Shown: positions 36,190 to 47,759 of the stretch, in pieces | How the letters are laid out: the number at the start of each line of letters is the position of its first letter | Numbering within the stretch: position 1 is the stretch's first letter | Origin: Epiperipatus broadwayi | Taxonomy: Eukaryota; Onychophora; Udeonychophora; Euonychophora; Peripatidae | Direction of reading: 5' to 3' | Assembly (NCBI GenBank): GCA_028023455.1 | Contig: JAQFVV010006312.1 | Span: forward strand, 1,674,001 to 1,738,000 | Length of the DNA: 64,000 bases | Made by a program: the position numbers and the translations under genes | The notes under the pieces: model-generated | Told to the model about the DNA's origin: nothing | Seen by the model: only the letters and a program-made list of their open reading frames with translations | Databases searched by the model: none

Positions 36190-38865
36190 GTATCTAAATT
36201 ATAAATGATATTTTGTCTATACATTTTAAAAAAAAAAATAAAAAAAAATCAAATGACTTCAGATAACAGGAAAATCAAATGGTTTTAGTTAACAGGAAAA
36301 TAATCAAAGTTTAGACATATAATTATTTTAAAAAAAATATGGAATAACTGAAGTATTGATTTAAGTAATAATATTTGCTATTTTTAAAATATTAAATAAA
36401 AAAGTTATATTTAGCAAATGCATTTATTTTATTTCTGATTTTGACAAAAATCTAAATTTTTAATGTAACAAAGAAAAGAAAATATTTTTTTATAACACAC
36501 ATTAATTATAGAGTTAATTCTACAATGTATTTTAGTTAAAAGATAAAGAAATTTTTAAATTTATTTTTGGTTTTGATTAATGTTATTTAAAATCAAAGCA
36601 ATGGTGATTTAGTTATTATCTTGTTTTTATTAATAAAAAAAACTTAATTTAATCCTTTTCTTTTAAATTCCATTGTATGTCCTATAAATAGTGGGTTTAG
36701 ATTAAAGTCACCCTCAAAGAAGAGAATTTTTTATTTTCCATGTTGGTCAAGTTTGAATTCCTTAAGAAATAATGGTATGAGTTCTCCAATATGTTTCAAT
36801 ACCCATATGTGTGTACTAGACCCTCACTTGCCACTGGTAATGTTTGGAAATTATCAAAACTGAAGTGAGTTGATGACAGCTAATGTTTACTTTAAATATT
36901 TGTTGATCAGGACATGACACAGTGGTAATTTATATCAGAAGCCAACCTACTAATCTTACGATTAGTACTGTATTTTATTCATATGCTATTTTATATATGC
37001 ATGAAAGCCACAGATTAAAAAAAACTATCATTAATTTATATACTGTCCATGTAGATTTATTAAAAAAATTATGAAGTACTGATAGAAGAAACTGGAAAGC
37101 GAGTAAAATATATATTAACAATAATTTATTAATTCAACTATTACTTTTGCCTTTAACAATAATCTATTTCTATTCTGAAATGAAAGAATGTTTAAAAATG
37201 CATCTATTGTACTGATTTGTTTTAAAACAACTTTGGAACAAACTGAATAAGTTAGCAAGTAATGAGAAAAAACTCCCATCAAAAAATTAAAAAGCAGTTG
37301 ATTTGACCAATAAAAAAGACAGAGAATAAAAACTTTAAGTATTATGTTTTCTTAGAATTTGAAGTCATTCATAAAAGATATGTTTTAGAGTTAGAAAAAT
37401 TCTAAATGGCTTGTTTTAATAATGAAATGCAGATTTTGAATTGTTTCAATATGTTTGTATTTGTTATTATTAGATTGCAAAAATAGTTTAGTTTAAATAT
37501 TAAAATAGTTAATAATTGTAATATATTTGGTGCACTTTGAGTGTGCCCATACTAAATATATATTTAGCATTCAATTATTGATACCTTGTTAAAATAGAAT
37601 AATGTTGCCCTATAAATTTAACAAATATTTAACAAATTAAATATTTATATATAATAATGCTTGTATGTTGTATGCATAAATAAATATTTAAAAACACTCA
37701 CTGTTTATGTATAAAAAATAAAATAATATTTATTAGTTTATTGATAATTGGAATATTTATTACCATACATGCACTTTTTTGTGCTTGCTTATGTGTAATA
37801 AGTAAACTTCTTATTTATATATTTCTATAAATTTTTTTGCTTTGTTTTTCAATCTTTAGCAATATTTTTAGATACTTGTAAATAGTCAAAATCAGTATAA
37901 TTTTTTTTTTGTAATATAGTATATTTATCAGCCCATATTTGATTATTTTTTATTTCTAATTAATCGATATTTTAAGTTATTCCAGTGAATTTATTTAATG
38001 CTAAAGTAGTTTAATTACGTGTATTTTTTTTTGTTCACAGTATGGAAGATATCTGTCTATGTGTAAACAGTTATGTAATTCTCTTTACAATTATATAGAT
38101 AATGCAAAGATAATGAAAATCAATTTAATGTCCATATATATTGCGTTATGTAGTTCACTGATGACCAGTACATTCATGGTAAATCTGATGGTAAAAAGGG
38201 CATTATGAATGATCAGCATTGATATAATAATTACAGAATTTTTTTGATATGCTTATTATTATAGTTAATTATATATATATTGAAACAGACAGATCGAAGG
38301 ATCGATCTTAGTTTCATAGTTTTCATTTTGAAGTACGGTAATTCTAAATCACTATTTACCCGCAATGAGGCTTTTTCTATTCCAGGCCACATAAATTTTA
38401 AGTTAGTTATTTTATGCTTTGTTTAAAAGAATTTAATGTAAATATTACAAGTATAAATATTACAAATCATGATAAATAATATTCGTGTGTGTGGTTTGTA
38501 GGTTTATATTCAGTTTCATTGCGTGTATATTTTTTTTTAATCTTTCAAAATTATACAAAGTCATTTAAAAATGCTGATCAAAAGTCACATTCCTTTGATC
38601 GGTATTTTTAGTCAAATATTACGTGTACAAAATGTATAGAATAATTAGTTTGTACTTTGAAAGTTAAGATAATGAATTTCAATTTTGTATTCACGAATTC
38701 CTATGTAATTATTTAGTTTGTCAATTTAGAATCATGTATTGAATTTAGAAATAAATGTAAATCAAACAATGGAAATGAGAAATGTAGGACTCTTATCAAG
38801 AAAGGCGAATGCAATTGTATAGTCAAAATTAGATATTGCTGGAGGCCAGAAAATCAAAGGAGGCG
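36190..38865. other. No gene recognised
   Basis: A+T-rich DNA between the Merlin relic and the CpG-bearing block. A short stretch near 37970 (TTATTCCAGTGAATTTATT) recurs at about 49535 and marks a dispersed repeat of unknown type. Confidence 0.4.
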
Positions 38866-38869
38866 GAGT

Positions 38870-39182
38870 CATGAACAAAAACTATGCAGAGTGATCAACC
38901 GTAGCCATCTTATGTTATAATATACTAGGGAATTCTACTTTTTGACTTTTGCTGTGGGTAGACTGTCTCGAGCTACAGCAAAGTAGTTGTGCCAGAGAAA
39001 TCATCTCAACTGTGATTTAGAAGTTGCCCGGTGAATTGCAATAATGTTGGGCTAAGTCCAAGAAGCTGATCCCTGTTCTGCCGATTTAAATCTTTCGAGC
39101 TGCTGACCCATAATGTTTTCTGTGTTTCCAGTTTTCTCAATTCCGACCTTTAAATTAATCATGCCGTTCTAAGGAATCCAAA
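38870..39182 (+). promoter_or_regulatory. Candidate promoter and 5' leader
   Basis: G+C and CpG content rises sharply compared with both sides. The block holds GGAGGCGGAG (GC-box-like), GTAGCCATCTT (YY1-like, reverse orientation), and a run without TA tracts. Several short upstream ORFs precede the candidate start: ATG-Leu-Gly-stop near 39042, and a 19-codon ORF at about 39113-39172 that overlaps a four-codon ORF. A TTTCCAG at 39126-39132 could be an acceptor. This fits a TATA-less housekeeping-type promoter; transcript data are lacking. Confidence 0.4.
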
Positions 39183-39243
39183 ATGCGCGCCTACGTTCTG
39201 CATAAACATTACCGCAAGGAGAAAAACCGGACGAAGAAGAATG
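39183..39243 (+). CDS. Candidate first coding exon of an unrecognised gene
   Basis: ATG in a good context (A at -3) opens a frame reading MRAYVLHKHYRKEKNRTKKN and one further base, stopping at AATG|GTAACT, a plausible splice donor in phase 1. The peptide is very basic (Lys, Arg and His rich). I do not recognise the protein. Support comes from G+C-rich coding-like composition, the promoter-like block directly upstream and the splice site. No downstream exon could be linked in the remaining 24 kb, so the first intron would be long. It may also be a non-coding first exon. Confidence 0.35.
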
Positions 39244-39949
39244 GTAACTCTTGTTACATGAACTTTTTAACTTTCCTCTAAGCTTAATAATTGTATTATT
39301 TAATCTGTTATGAATTAATCTAGGTAATTACATGTAAATTTCTTGTTTTCCTTCGTTAAAATGTTACACTAAAGCCTGTCAGTAAATTTCTTCTCTAATA
39401 CTTCTGTGCTCTAGTCTTTAGATGATAATTTACTAATATTTTGTGCCTAATAGTAATTCATTAGTGAATATACTTATATTTTTATTATTACTTACATTTA
39501 CAAACAAAGCGATGCCAATAATAATATTTTTCAACTCTAGTTAAAGCCATTAAAGTTTATTTCATAGTATTATTAGTATATTCATTTTAAAAGTAATTTT
39601 CTTTTATCGAACTAAAAAATTTGGTTCGTTTATGTTGAGTTGAGAAATATTCAAGTACCTGCATTGTTCCTTTTATTTTGTCAAAATGATATTTTAATCT
39701 TTGCTCCAAATAACAAATATAAAATAAAGTCTAAATTTTTATTATGTTATTTTTTATATATGAACGGAGTAATAATATAAAGTGAATCTTTTTGTTACTA
39801 TTATTACCTTCCAAACAACCTGGGGAGTTATGGGTTTCAGAATGAAATTAATTAATCATTACTTTTGTGATCTTTTGATTTCGCTATGTTTTATTTTGAA
39901 TAGTCATATCAAATTGTTGCGTAGAAAATGTTACGGAGAGATAACCAAG

Positions 39950-40230
39950 GTTTTATATAGTTTCGCTTTAAGTCCACTTCCGATCACTCTTCCTCGATGT
40001 TACTGTGGCAGTGCCTTTTCCTTCGCCTAAATTGGCGTCTCGTTTTTACTACCAATTGGAAAGAAAGAAATTCTTCTCCAGATAATCTCTTGGATCACCG
40101 GGGTTCGAAAATGATCCCGGCTGTATGTAGTGTCCCGGATCTACTTGGGGGCATTAAGACTTGTCAAAGTACAAGCCGCCCGGTCTTCCGTCAATGCACC
40201 GCAAGTTATTATTGTAGTATATCTTAAGCT
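39950..40230. promoter_or_regulatory. Second CpG-bearing block
   Basis: About a dozen CpG dinucleotides, two ATTGG (inverted CCAAT) boxes near 40030 and 40055, and motifs such as CACCGGGG, CCCGGAT and GCCGCCCGG. It lies some 700 bases downstream of the candidate first exon, in what would be its first intron. It could be an intronic enhancer, an alternative first exon or an old GC-rich element fragment. The open frames through it have no recognisable domain. Confidence 0.3.
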
Positions 40231-40239
40231 CTGCAACCA

Positions 40240-41690
40240 TCAGTACATCATTATTATATTATATTTTTACATAAAACCTCCTCCAATTATCCGTATACGT
40301 AATGGTTTGAATCTATTAAAATCAAACAACTTAATATAAAATAGTAATTGAATATTTTAAATGCTCAAATTACTCTGATTCTCATATCAACTCGTACGAC
40401 CATTTAAAACATATAAATATTGGCATGCGTTTTGTCTATCAGTCTAAAATGATTATTAAGGAGTAGTAGCAAATTATTAGAAATATACGTATGAAAATTT
40501 TACCGTATCTGTACATAGTATTCAATGATTTCAATAATTATTAAAAATTTATCTAATCTATTTTTGTCTCTCTTGTCTTATTACTCTCGAAATCTAGTTA
40601 AGCATCTGCTGTCTGTATTGACAACTTAAATATATATTGAATTATTAACTGTACCAATATCCCGAATATAAGATATATATGAATAACTGATTGTAGGGTA
40701 ATTTAGTCTGTGTTTTCCGACGAGCTAGTAAAGGGAAAACCACGTACCATTGTTGCGTTGTTCATTGGTTGGTCATGCCAGGGGTTTGGGTTTGAATTTG
40801 GTTTGCATTTTGGAATTTATTCCTAGACGTGGACTGGGTTTGAATTCGGATTACTGTGCGTGATTAAGCATGGTGATTTTACCGGTACAATATATATATA
40901 TGCAGCTGAAGTATTGGTGATTGCTTTTATAATATTGCACTCTTAATTTGGCATTGGCTAGATAATGAATAGCCATAGATTTTATATTAGGTCTTTTTTA
41001 AATCTGGTTACAGAGTTACATTGTACATTGCTAACGATAATTGCTGGTAATGCCATGTTCATTTACATATTACTATATTTAATTATATTGTTTTCTGATG
41101 CTGGTTCTTTGCTCATTGATAATCATTCATATGTATTTATTGATTGTATATTTGAATATCATCCCCTTGCTACCCTTTTATTTCATATCATTACCATTCA
41201 TATATATATTATTTTGAAAAGTCAGCATTGAATGCAGGTATACGATAATTTTTAATTCACTTGATAAAACTAAAAATGTTCATCTTTTATTTATGTATTT
41301 GTTCTATGTCTTAAACAAGTTTTATATTGATGAAAATAAATATATATATATAATTTTAAAACAAAAATATAATCATATTTGATGATGTAAATCATAGATT
41401 GAACACTCCATTTCTAATCTATTGACCAAACTTTTTTATTTTATTTTAATCTGATACAATGCTTAACTATTACATTATAAATTGAAACAATATAAACATC
41501 TATAATATTTGTGAATTATATTATAAACTTATATCACAAATTAGATATAAAGATTGAGGCTTTGTAATGTATAAATTTCAATAATTCAAGGAAGATGATT
41601 GATCAAATTGTAATATAGCTAATGAGATGCTAGTTTGCCATAAAAAATTAAATATTCCAAGAAAAAACGTGTTCAATCTTTTTCCAATAT
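40240..41690. other. No gene recognised
   Basis: Mostly A+T-rich. 40700-40900 is slightly richer in G+C and repetitive (GGTTTGGGTTTGAATTTGG) but unassigned. TA tracts at about 40890 and 41340. Confidence 0.4.
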
Positions 41691-41699
41691 ATATATATA

Positions 41700-41870
41700 T
41701 TAAGAAAGCTCATGCCTATTCAACATCAAGAATCTTTAATCTGCTGTTAAGGCAATCTTTTATTAATGAAATAGATATATACTGATCTTTCTCTATGGTC
41801 TAAGATGGTTATGTAGACACTAAAGATTGATATTTGATTTGAACAGATTGAGATTTTTGACTCTTACCAT
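41700..41870 (+). repeat. Interspersed repeat family X, partial copy
   Basis: Shares ATCAAGAATCTTTAATCTGC, TTTTATTAATGAAA and the CTAAGATG...GATTGAGATTTTT order with 42915-43200 and, inverted, with 44500-45090. Confidence 0.7.
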
Positions 41871-42914
41871 GTTTCCTCCCAAATAAAACCTAACCAGAAA
41901 ATAAGCCCTAGTTTAGATCATCAGCCAATGAACATATTGAATTATAAAGTAATGAATATATAAGTAAATAATATTATTGATATTAATGCTTTAAATAAAT
42001 AGTGATACAATGGTTCTTTTGTATTTTCCCATTGATGATTTTGGGCAAACATAATTCTACCTGTATAGAAAAACAATTTATCTATTACAAGTCAGTATAT
42101 CAGATAATTTATATTTTTATTTATATATTTTTAGGTTTTTATTTTATTTATATTTAATATTTAGATTTAGAATGTTTGATTTAGTTTTATAGTTTCATCA
42201 TGGTAGTATCTAAATATTTAAGATAAAAGAAAAATTAAGTTGATTTCTTAAACTTTTTTTCCTCCTAAAATGATTTTATTAAAATAACAAAAGTGATTTT
42301 AATAATCAAAGTTTGGCTTAAGTTAAATGATCAATTTTTCTCTTAAAAAAAAGTTTTTAAAATAAATATTCAAGTAGGGTTATTACAAATAATTTGAAAA
42401 GTATTTACAATATGTACATTTGAAAATGAATGGATGTAGTTGTATTATATATGAATCACAATTCAATACTCTATGTTGCAATGGATGCCCTTAATGTGTA
42501 CATGTGAAATACAGAAACATTTTTGTGTTTGCATATTTTTGTTGCTTTTGTGTGAAAAAACCGTTCTTAACTAATCATTTTTCTTACCATTCCTGTGTCA
42601 CAAGTCTTTGATTAACACTTGACTTATTGGTAAATTTAAATAGAATAATATTTTGATCACCAGATGAGTTCAAAAAGAAAGCTATTTTGATGGGTTCAAA
42701 AAAGAATTGTGGGATGGGGTGAGTGAGCTAGGTTAAAATCATACAGCTTTTTGTAAAAAGAAGTACTTGAATAAATATAGATGTTTCATGTAAAAATAAG
42801 ACATCTCCTGAAAATAAGCCCTACAGAATCTTTTGGAGTAAAAATATAAGTCCAAGTCTTATTTTTGGGGAAATACTATATAAATTTAAATAAACCCCAC
42901 TAAACAGGTATATA

Positions 42915-43200
42915 AAACATTTTGAAAGCTGAAAAATAGTCAATTTTAACTTTCAAACTGCACTAAAATAAATTATTATTAAAATAATAAAGCTTATATT
43001 TTCTCACAGCTATAGTCACTTATAAATATATGAAAACAACCCACACTTGATTCAACACCAAGAATCTTTAATCTGCTAGCAAGAGAATGTTTTATTAATG
43101 AAAAAGGTGAATATCCACCTTATCTATAACCTAAGATAAAGATGCTAAATATTGTAACTTGACTGAAACAAATTGATATTTTTAATTCATAGAAGTTTAA
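42915..43200 (+). repeat. Interspersed repeat family X, fuller copy
   Basis: About 290 bases, from the AAAAATAGTCAATTTTAAC region to TTCATAGAAGTTTAA. It matches the reverse complement of 44596-44870 along its whole length. It is non-coding, with no terminal inverted repeats or poly-A tail identified, so class unknown. Confidence 0.7.
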
Positions 43201-43702
43201 TACACTTGTTGTAAACTTCACCTTTCTGTTTTATATAGGATAGTGAAAAATTTGTCATAGTCCTCCATATGTGAATATTTTATTTTTAAAATTAAACTAA
43301 TTTATTTGTTACAGATATAACTTTTCAAGTGATATACATTTTAAAAGTTAATATTTGATGTTTAAAAATATGAAAATAAATTGCTAAATGGAGTTCTTAT
43401 CTCTTCATATATTAGATAGTCATTAGACAAATTTACCTATTCAAAAAATTAGTAGAATGAAGTATTAGATATTTGAATTTTATGTTATTAAGTTAGTTAT
43501 CATGAAAGAAAAATATTAAAAATAATTATTTATTGTTATTAAAAAATTTTAAAATACATTTTTTAAGTATTTGACAAAGGTAATTCTAGTTTGGCAATTA
43601 GAAACTGCTGCTTTGCCATAACAAACTTTTTAAGAATTGTCTTTTTTAAAAATAAATGATTTAAAAAAAATCTTTTTGTGGAGACAAGTTGTTGGTTTAA
43701 AA

Positions 43703-44100
43703 CAGAGGTCCCCAACCTTTTTACACTTAAGAGCACATTCTATAATACCGGCCAGGTGGCGGGCACCATTTATTTTTTTCAACCAGGTGGTGGGCACTAT
43801 TTATTTTTTCAATGTAAATTTATAGTTGGGTATTGTTAATAATACACATAATGTATAAAAAAATATTTATTTCAAAAATAAAATTTTAACATATAATTGA
43901 CGTTTATATTTTTACGCTGTAAAAGTATAATATGCCCTACAATTTGATTACAATATAATACAATAATTTATAAGAAATTTTAAAAATTAAATTTATTTGT
44001 ATCAGATAAATAATTTTTTATCATGTTCGGATAGTGGCGGGCACATGTAAATGGTCTGCGGGCACCATGGTGCCCGCAGGCATAGGGTTGGGGACCCCTG
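43703..44100. mobile_element. hAT-type MITE, 398 bp
   Basis: Starts CAGAGGTCCCCAACC and ends GGTTGGGGACCCCTG, 15-base terminal inverted repeats with one mismatch. A perfect 8-bp target duplication, GTTTAAAA, lies at 43695-43702 and 44101-44108. CAGGGGTCCCCAACC ends are well known from hAT elements. There is no transposase; GC-rich subterminal parts (GGCGGGCAC repeated near both ends) surround an A+T-rich middle. Its ends do not match the hAT elements at 16062-18700 or 59585-59731, so a third hAT family is implied. Confidence 0.95.
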
Positions 44101-44499
44101 GTTTAAAATAAGTCTTAAAAAATATTGCATAATGAATCTTTAATTTGTAAACAAACTACTGTCAATTATAATTTTTCTGCTGTTTGATTCATTAATCAGA
44201 AATTTTCATTTCTATTGACATCTAGGCTATCTTCTTTATTGCATTATCATGCAAAAGATGATTGTCATTATCTAAATGGTCCATATCATGCTGGGATTAT
44301 CAGATTTTTTTTCAACTAATAATTTTGAATTGTAACTGGAAAAAATGTGCATGCTAATGTTAAGTTATAGATAAGCTTAATGCAATATAGGGAAGATATA
44401 GCAATTGTAATGCCCCAAACCACATCTGTGTGAGGTAGTCACTGTTTAGCAAAATCTGGTTTATTGAACCTCATTAAACAGGTGTGCATATTTTTCTTC

Positions 44500-45090
44500 A
44501 TTAACCAATCTAGTTTTGATCAAATACCAGCTTTATAATCTTTTCCAATGCAGTTTGAAAAATGAAAATGGCTATTTTTGTTGTTAATTGAGTTTTTTTA
44601 AACTTCTATGAATTAAAAAATCTCAATCTGCTTCAATCAAGTGTCTCTCTTTAGTGTTTATACAATCATCTCAGATTATAGATTTTTTTCATTAATAAAA
44701 GTTTGCCTTGACAGCAGATAGAAGATATTTGTTGCTGAATAGGCAAGGGTTGCTTCCATATATTGTATATTTATAAAACAATCAAGATTTGAACAAATAT
44801 CAGCATTATTTTTAATAATTAGTTTCAGTGTAGTTTGAGAGATAAAAATGACTATGTATTAGTGTTCTTTCAAACGTTTTATTTATTTGTTTAATGGATC
44901 TCATTTAAACTTCTATGAACTAAAATCCTTAATCTGTTGCAATAAATCTAGTGTCTATATAATTGTCTTAAATGATACAGAAAGGTGAGTATTCACCTTT
45001 TTCATTAATAAAACATTGTCTTAAGAACAATTTGAAGATGTTTGGTATTGAGTAGGCATGGATTGCTTTCATTTATATATAATAAGACAA
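44500..45090 (-). repeat. Family X tandem cluster, about 2.5 units
   Basis: One partial unit (44500-44575) and two further units (44596-44870 and 44880-45090) in minus orientation. All contain the same landmarks as 42915-43200, for example CATTAATAAAA and the complement of CTAAAGA. Confidence 0.65.
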
Positions 45091-45128
45091 TTATGTGCCT
45101 CATGGCATACAACATAGAATATATATAT

Positions 45129-45994
45129 TGTAACGGGAGAAAGATCTTTGAGATTCGCATATACTGATCCCGGGGGCACCACTAGTCCGAAAATAGGAAC
45201 TAGACATTTATTTTAGGGTGAACAGGATATGCGAATCAAGAGGCACCGAACTACACTCAGGGAGGAACAAGATATCTTAAATATTATTTAGACAGTTGAG
45301 AAATCAAAGCACAAAGACAAATGTCAGCCAAATAAATTTAAACAATTTATTAATTTTATAAGTTAGACAATATAGTAAAGACATCTAGCCACGAATATAA
45401 AAGTGACTTATGTTAACGTATATTTACCAGAGAGTGCACAAGAGAACGACAAACGAAGGCATTAAACATTTTGGCAATAAAATTCTCTCACTTAAAATAT
45501 AAGAAATGGTTAGGATAATATCTTCCTGCTGGCCAGTTGTAAAATTACAAAAACAAACAACAACCCTAGCTTCCTGAATCAGGGATAATAAAACAGTTAC
45601 TGTCCTGCCGGAAATCGACGTAACCAGCGCGGATATCCGAGCAGTAATATACTAATTACTGTCGTTAAAATGCAAGACTGCTGCGCATAATACTACATTC
45701 AAAGTAAACATGGTTGACTACAAGACAGCAACAGATATTTGGTTACGATCTTACGTAATCCAGAAAGAAATAGACTATTTTCAGACAACCTGAAGAAATA
45801 ACTTGACAAATAGCCAGCAAAAAGATTTTGTTGTTTGCACAAACAGTGCAAACGAAACATGTTTAAAGATTCTTTATTGTACAACTAAGGGCAGGTAAAT
45901 AAATAAAGATTATGAAAACTGCCAATGTGTTTTGTAATAGTTAATGAAATAATCAGGTATATATTAAACATATAAAATACAATCACCTTATGCA
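45129..45994 (-). mobile_element. Candidate LTR of a retrotransposon
   Basis: An 866-base block richer in G+C than its surroundings begins TGTAACGGGAG and ends TTATGCA, so on the minus strand it reads TGCATAAGG...CTCCCGTTACA with the TG/CA ends of LTRs. Just inside (45995-46000), the minus strand reads AGGGGG, a short purine-tract candidate. No second LTR and no pol genes are in the window, so the identification rests on ends and composition only. Confidence 0.4.
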
Positions 45995-47012
45995 CCCCCT
46001 GATAAACGAAAATTGCAAACAAACTTGGAATCTTAAAACTAAGATTCCAAGACACACTTTAAATACTAGAAAAGAGTACATACAAATAATAAATAATTAA
46101 AAACAATTAATACCATTTTAAAACATATTTATCATTAGATTGAGCGGAGATTTAATTAAACGCAATTTATTTACCCTGGCTAGAATATGAAAAAGTTTAG
46201 CTTACGGTAAGGCAGAATTCTAGTGATTTAGTGACGAGTGCACACTTTTGATAATAGTTCATCTTTCAGGTCCTTTGACAGTGGCAAGATAGAGGCAGTG
46301 TTTATTTTAGAGGCTCATGGCATGACTGAAGGAGAGCTGGTAGTCGTGGGTTTGTCCTTTGTTTAAATTAGCAAGACATTCTAATGATGGCAAAACCCAT
46401 AGCGGTAGATTTTGACATCTTGCACAGCAACGAAGTTTGTCAATAATTATTTAAGTTTTTAGCAGGCAATTAAATGTTCGAACAGCTACTCAAAACCATC
46501 TGACCTTAGCAGTCAATAACCCAAGTCTGTATCTAATAATAAATCTCTTCTCTCTCCAAAAATTGGCGGGCTATCCTTGTCTTGCTACATTTCCCACGCA
46601 AAACTTTCATTAGTGTCCATTCTATATTCCAGGCAGGGCAAATATTAATTTCCTGCTCAATCTAATTTAAGTCTTCCAACCAGGGATAATTGAAACAAAA
46701 ACGACAAATACAAAACTAAATCTCCACTTTTTTTTTTTAGAATTAACTTTAAAAATAATTACAATAAAAGCAATAGGAATATATAATTAGCAAGCTTGCC
46801 TGTTTTTAATCAAATTGATTAAAACAGATGGTGAAAGTAAACTATTTTACAATCAATTTTATAAACATTAAATAATCTATTTTAAAATATAAATGCGTAT
46901 GTGTTTTAAATAATAAAAAATTGAGCATTAGACATTTAATGAAAATGAAGTTGGTTTCCCTTTTTAATTTTAGTAATAAAACAATTGAATTGGAAATCAA
47001 TCCGGCTCAATA
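45995..47012. other. Possible interior of the LTR-like element
   Basis: Moderate G+C, with no long open frame on either strand. It ends at a TA tract (about 47011-47024). It could be non-coding interior of a non-autonomous element. Confidence 0.3.
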
Positions 47013-47023
47013 TATATATATAT

Positions 47024-47727
47024 AAAATTTACAAACCATTATACAATTACAAATATCCAGTAACGCCCTCTGTTTAAAGATCTATATCTCAATAATAGCA
47101 AACCTTAAAATGATACATGATACCACTTTAAGGTTGTATGCTAAACGATGTTAAATATTGAAATATAGACATACTCAAACACAGAGCATGAAATTTTAAA
47201 TAAGCAAACGATCTTAAATTTTGCTAATAAACTAACAAGTTTACAAAGTTATTAAAGACAAACTAAACATTAGATTTTAATCTTTAAACTTCTCCCAAAC
47301 TATAAATGAAAAGAAAGTTACTGTTAACACTAACTGAAATAATTATAGAAAATTTACAAACCATTATACAATTACAAATATCCAGTAATGCCCTCTGTTT
47401 AAAGATCTATATCTCAATAATAGCAAACCTTAAAATGATACATGATACCACTTTAAGGTTGTATGCTAAACGATGTTAAATATTGAAATATAGACATACT
47501 CAAACACAGAGCATGAAATTTTAAATAAGCAAACGATCTTAAATTTTGCTAATAAACTAACAAGTTTACAAAGTTATTAAAGACAAACTAAACATTAGAT
47601 TTTAATCTTTAAACTTCTCCCAAACTATAAATGAAAAGAAAGTTACTGTTAACACTAACTGAAATAATTATAGAAAATTTACAAACTATTATACAATTAC
47701 AAATATCCAGTAACGCCCTCTGTTTTT
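47024..47727. repeat. 325-bp tandem duplication, about 2.2 units
   Basis: AAAATTTACAAACC begins at 47024, 47349 and 47674, so the period is exactly 325 twice. The two full units are almost identical (one difference is GTAACGCC versus GTAATGCC), and the partial third ends at CCCTCTGTTT. TA tracts bound it on both sides. Near-identity implies a recent event, or an assembly duplication. Confidence 0.95.
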
Positions 47728-47759
47728 TTTATATATATATACACACTTGAAAGAAAAAG

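Noticed and set aside
39782-40339. Overlapping + strand open frames of 69-82 codons
   Set aside because: They overlap in different frames, show no domain, and lack a strong acceptor/donor pair; the CpG content explains the reduced number of stops.
40965-41231. 88-codon hydrophobic ORF as a membrane protein gene
   Set aside because: Hydrophobicity follows from T-rich codons; there is no promoter, no splice context and no recognisable family.
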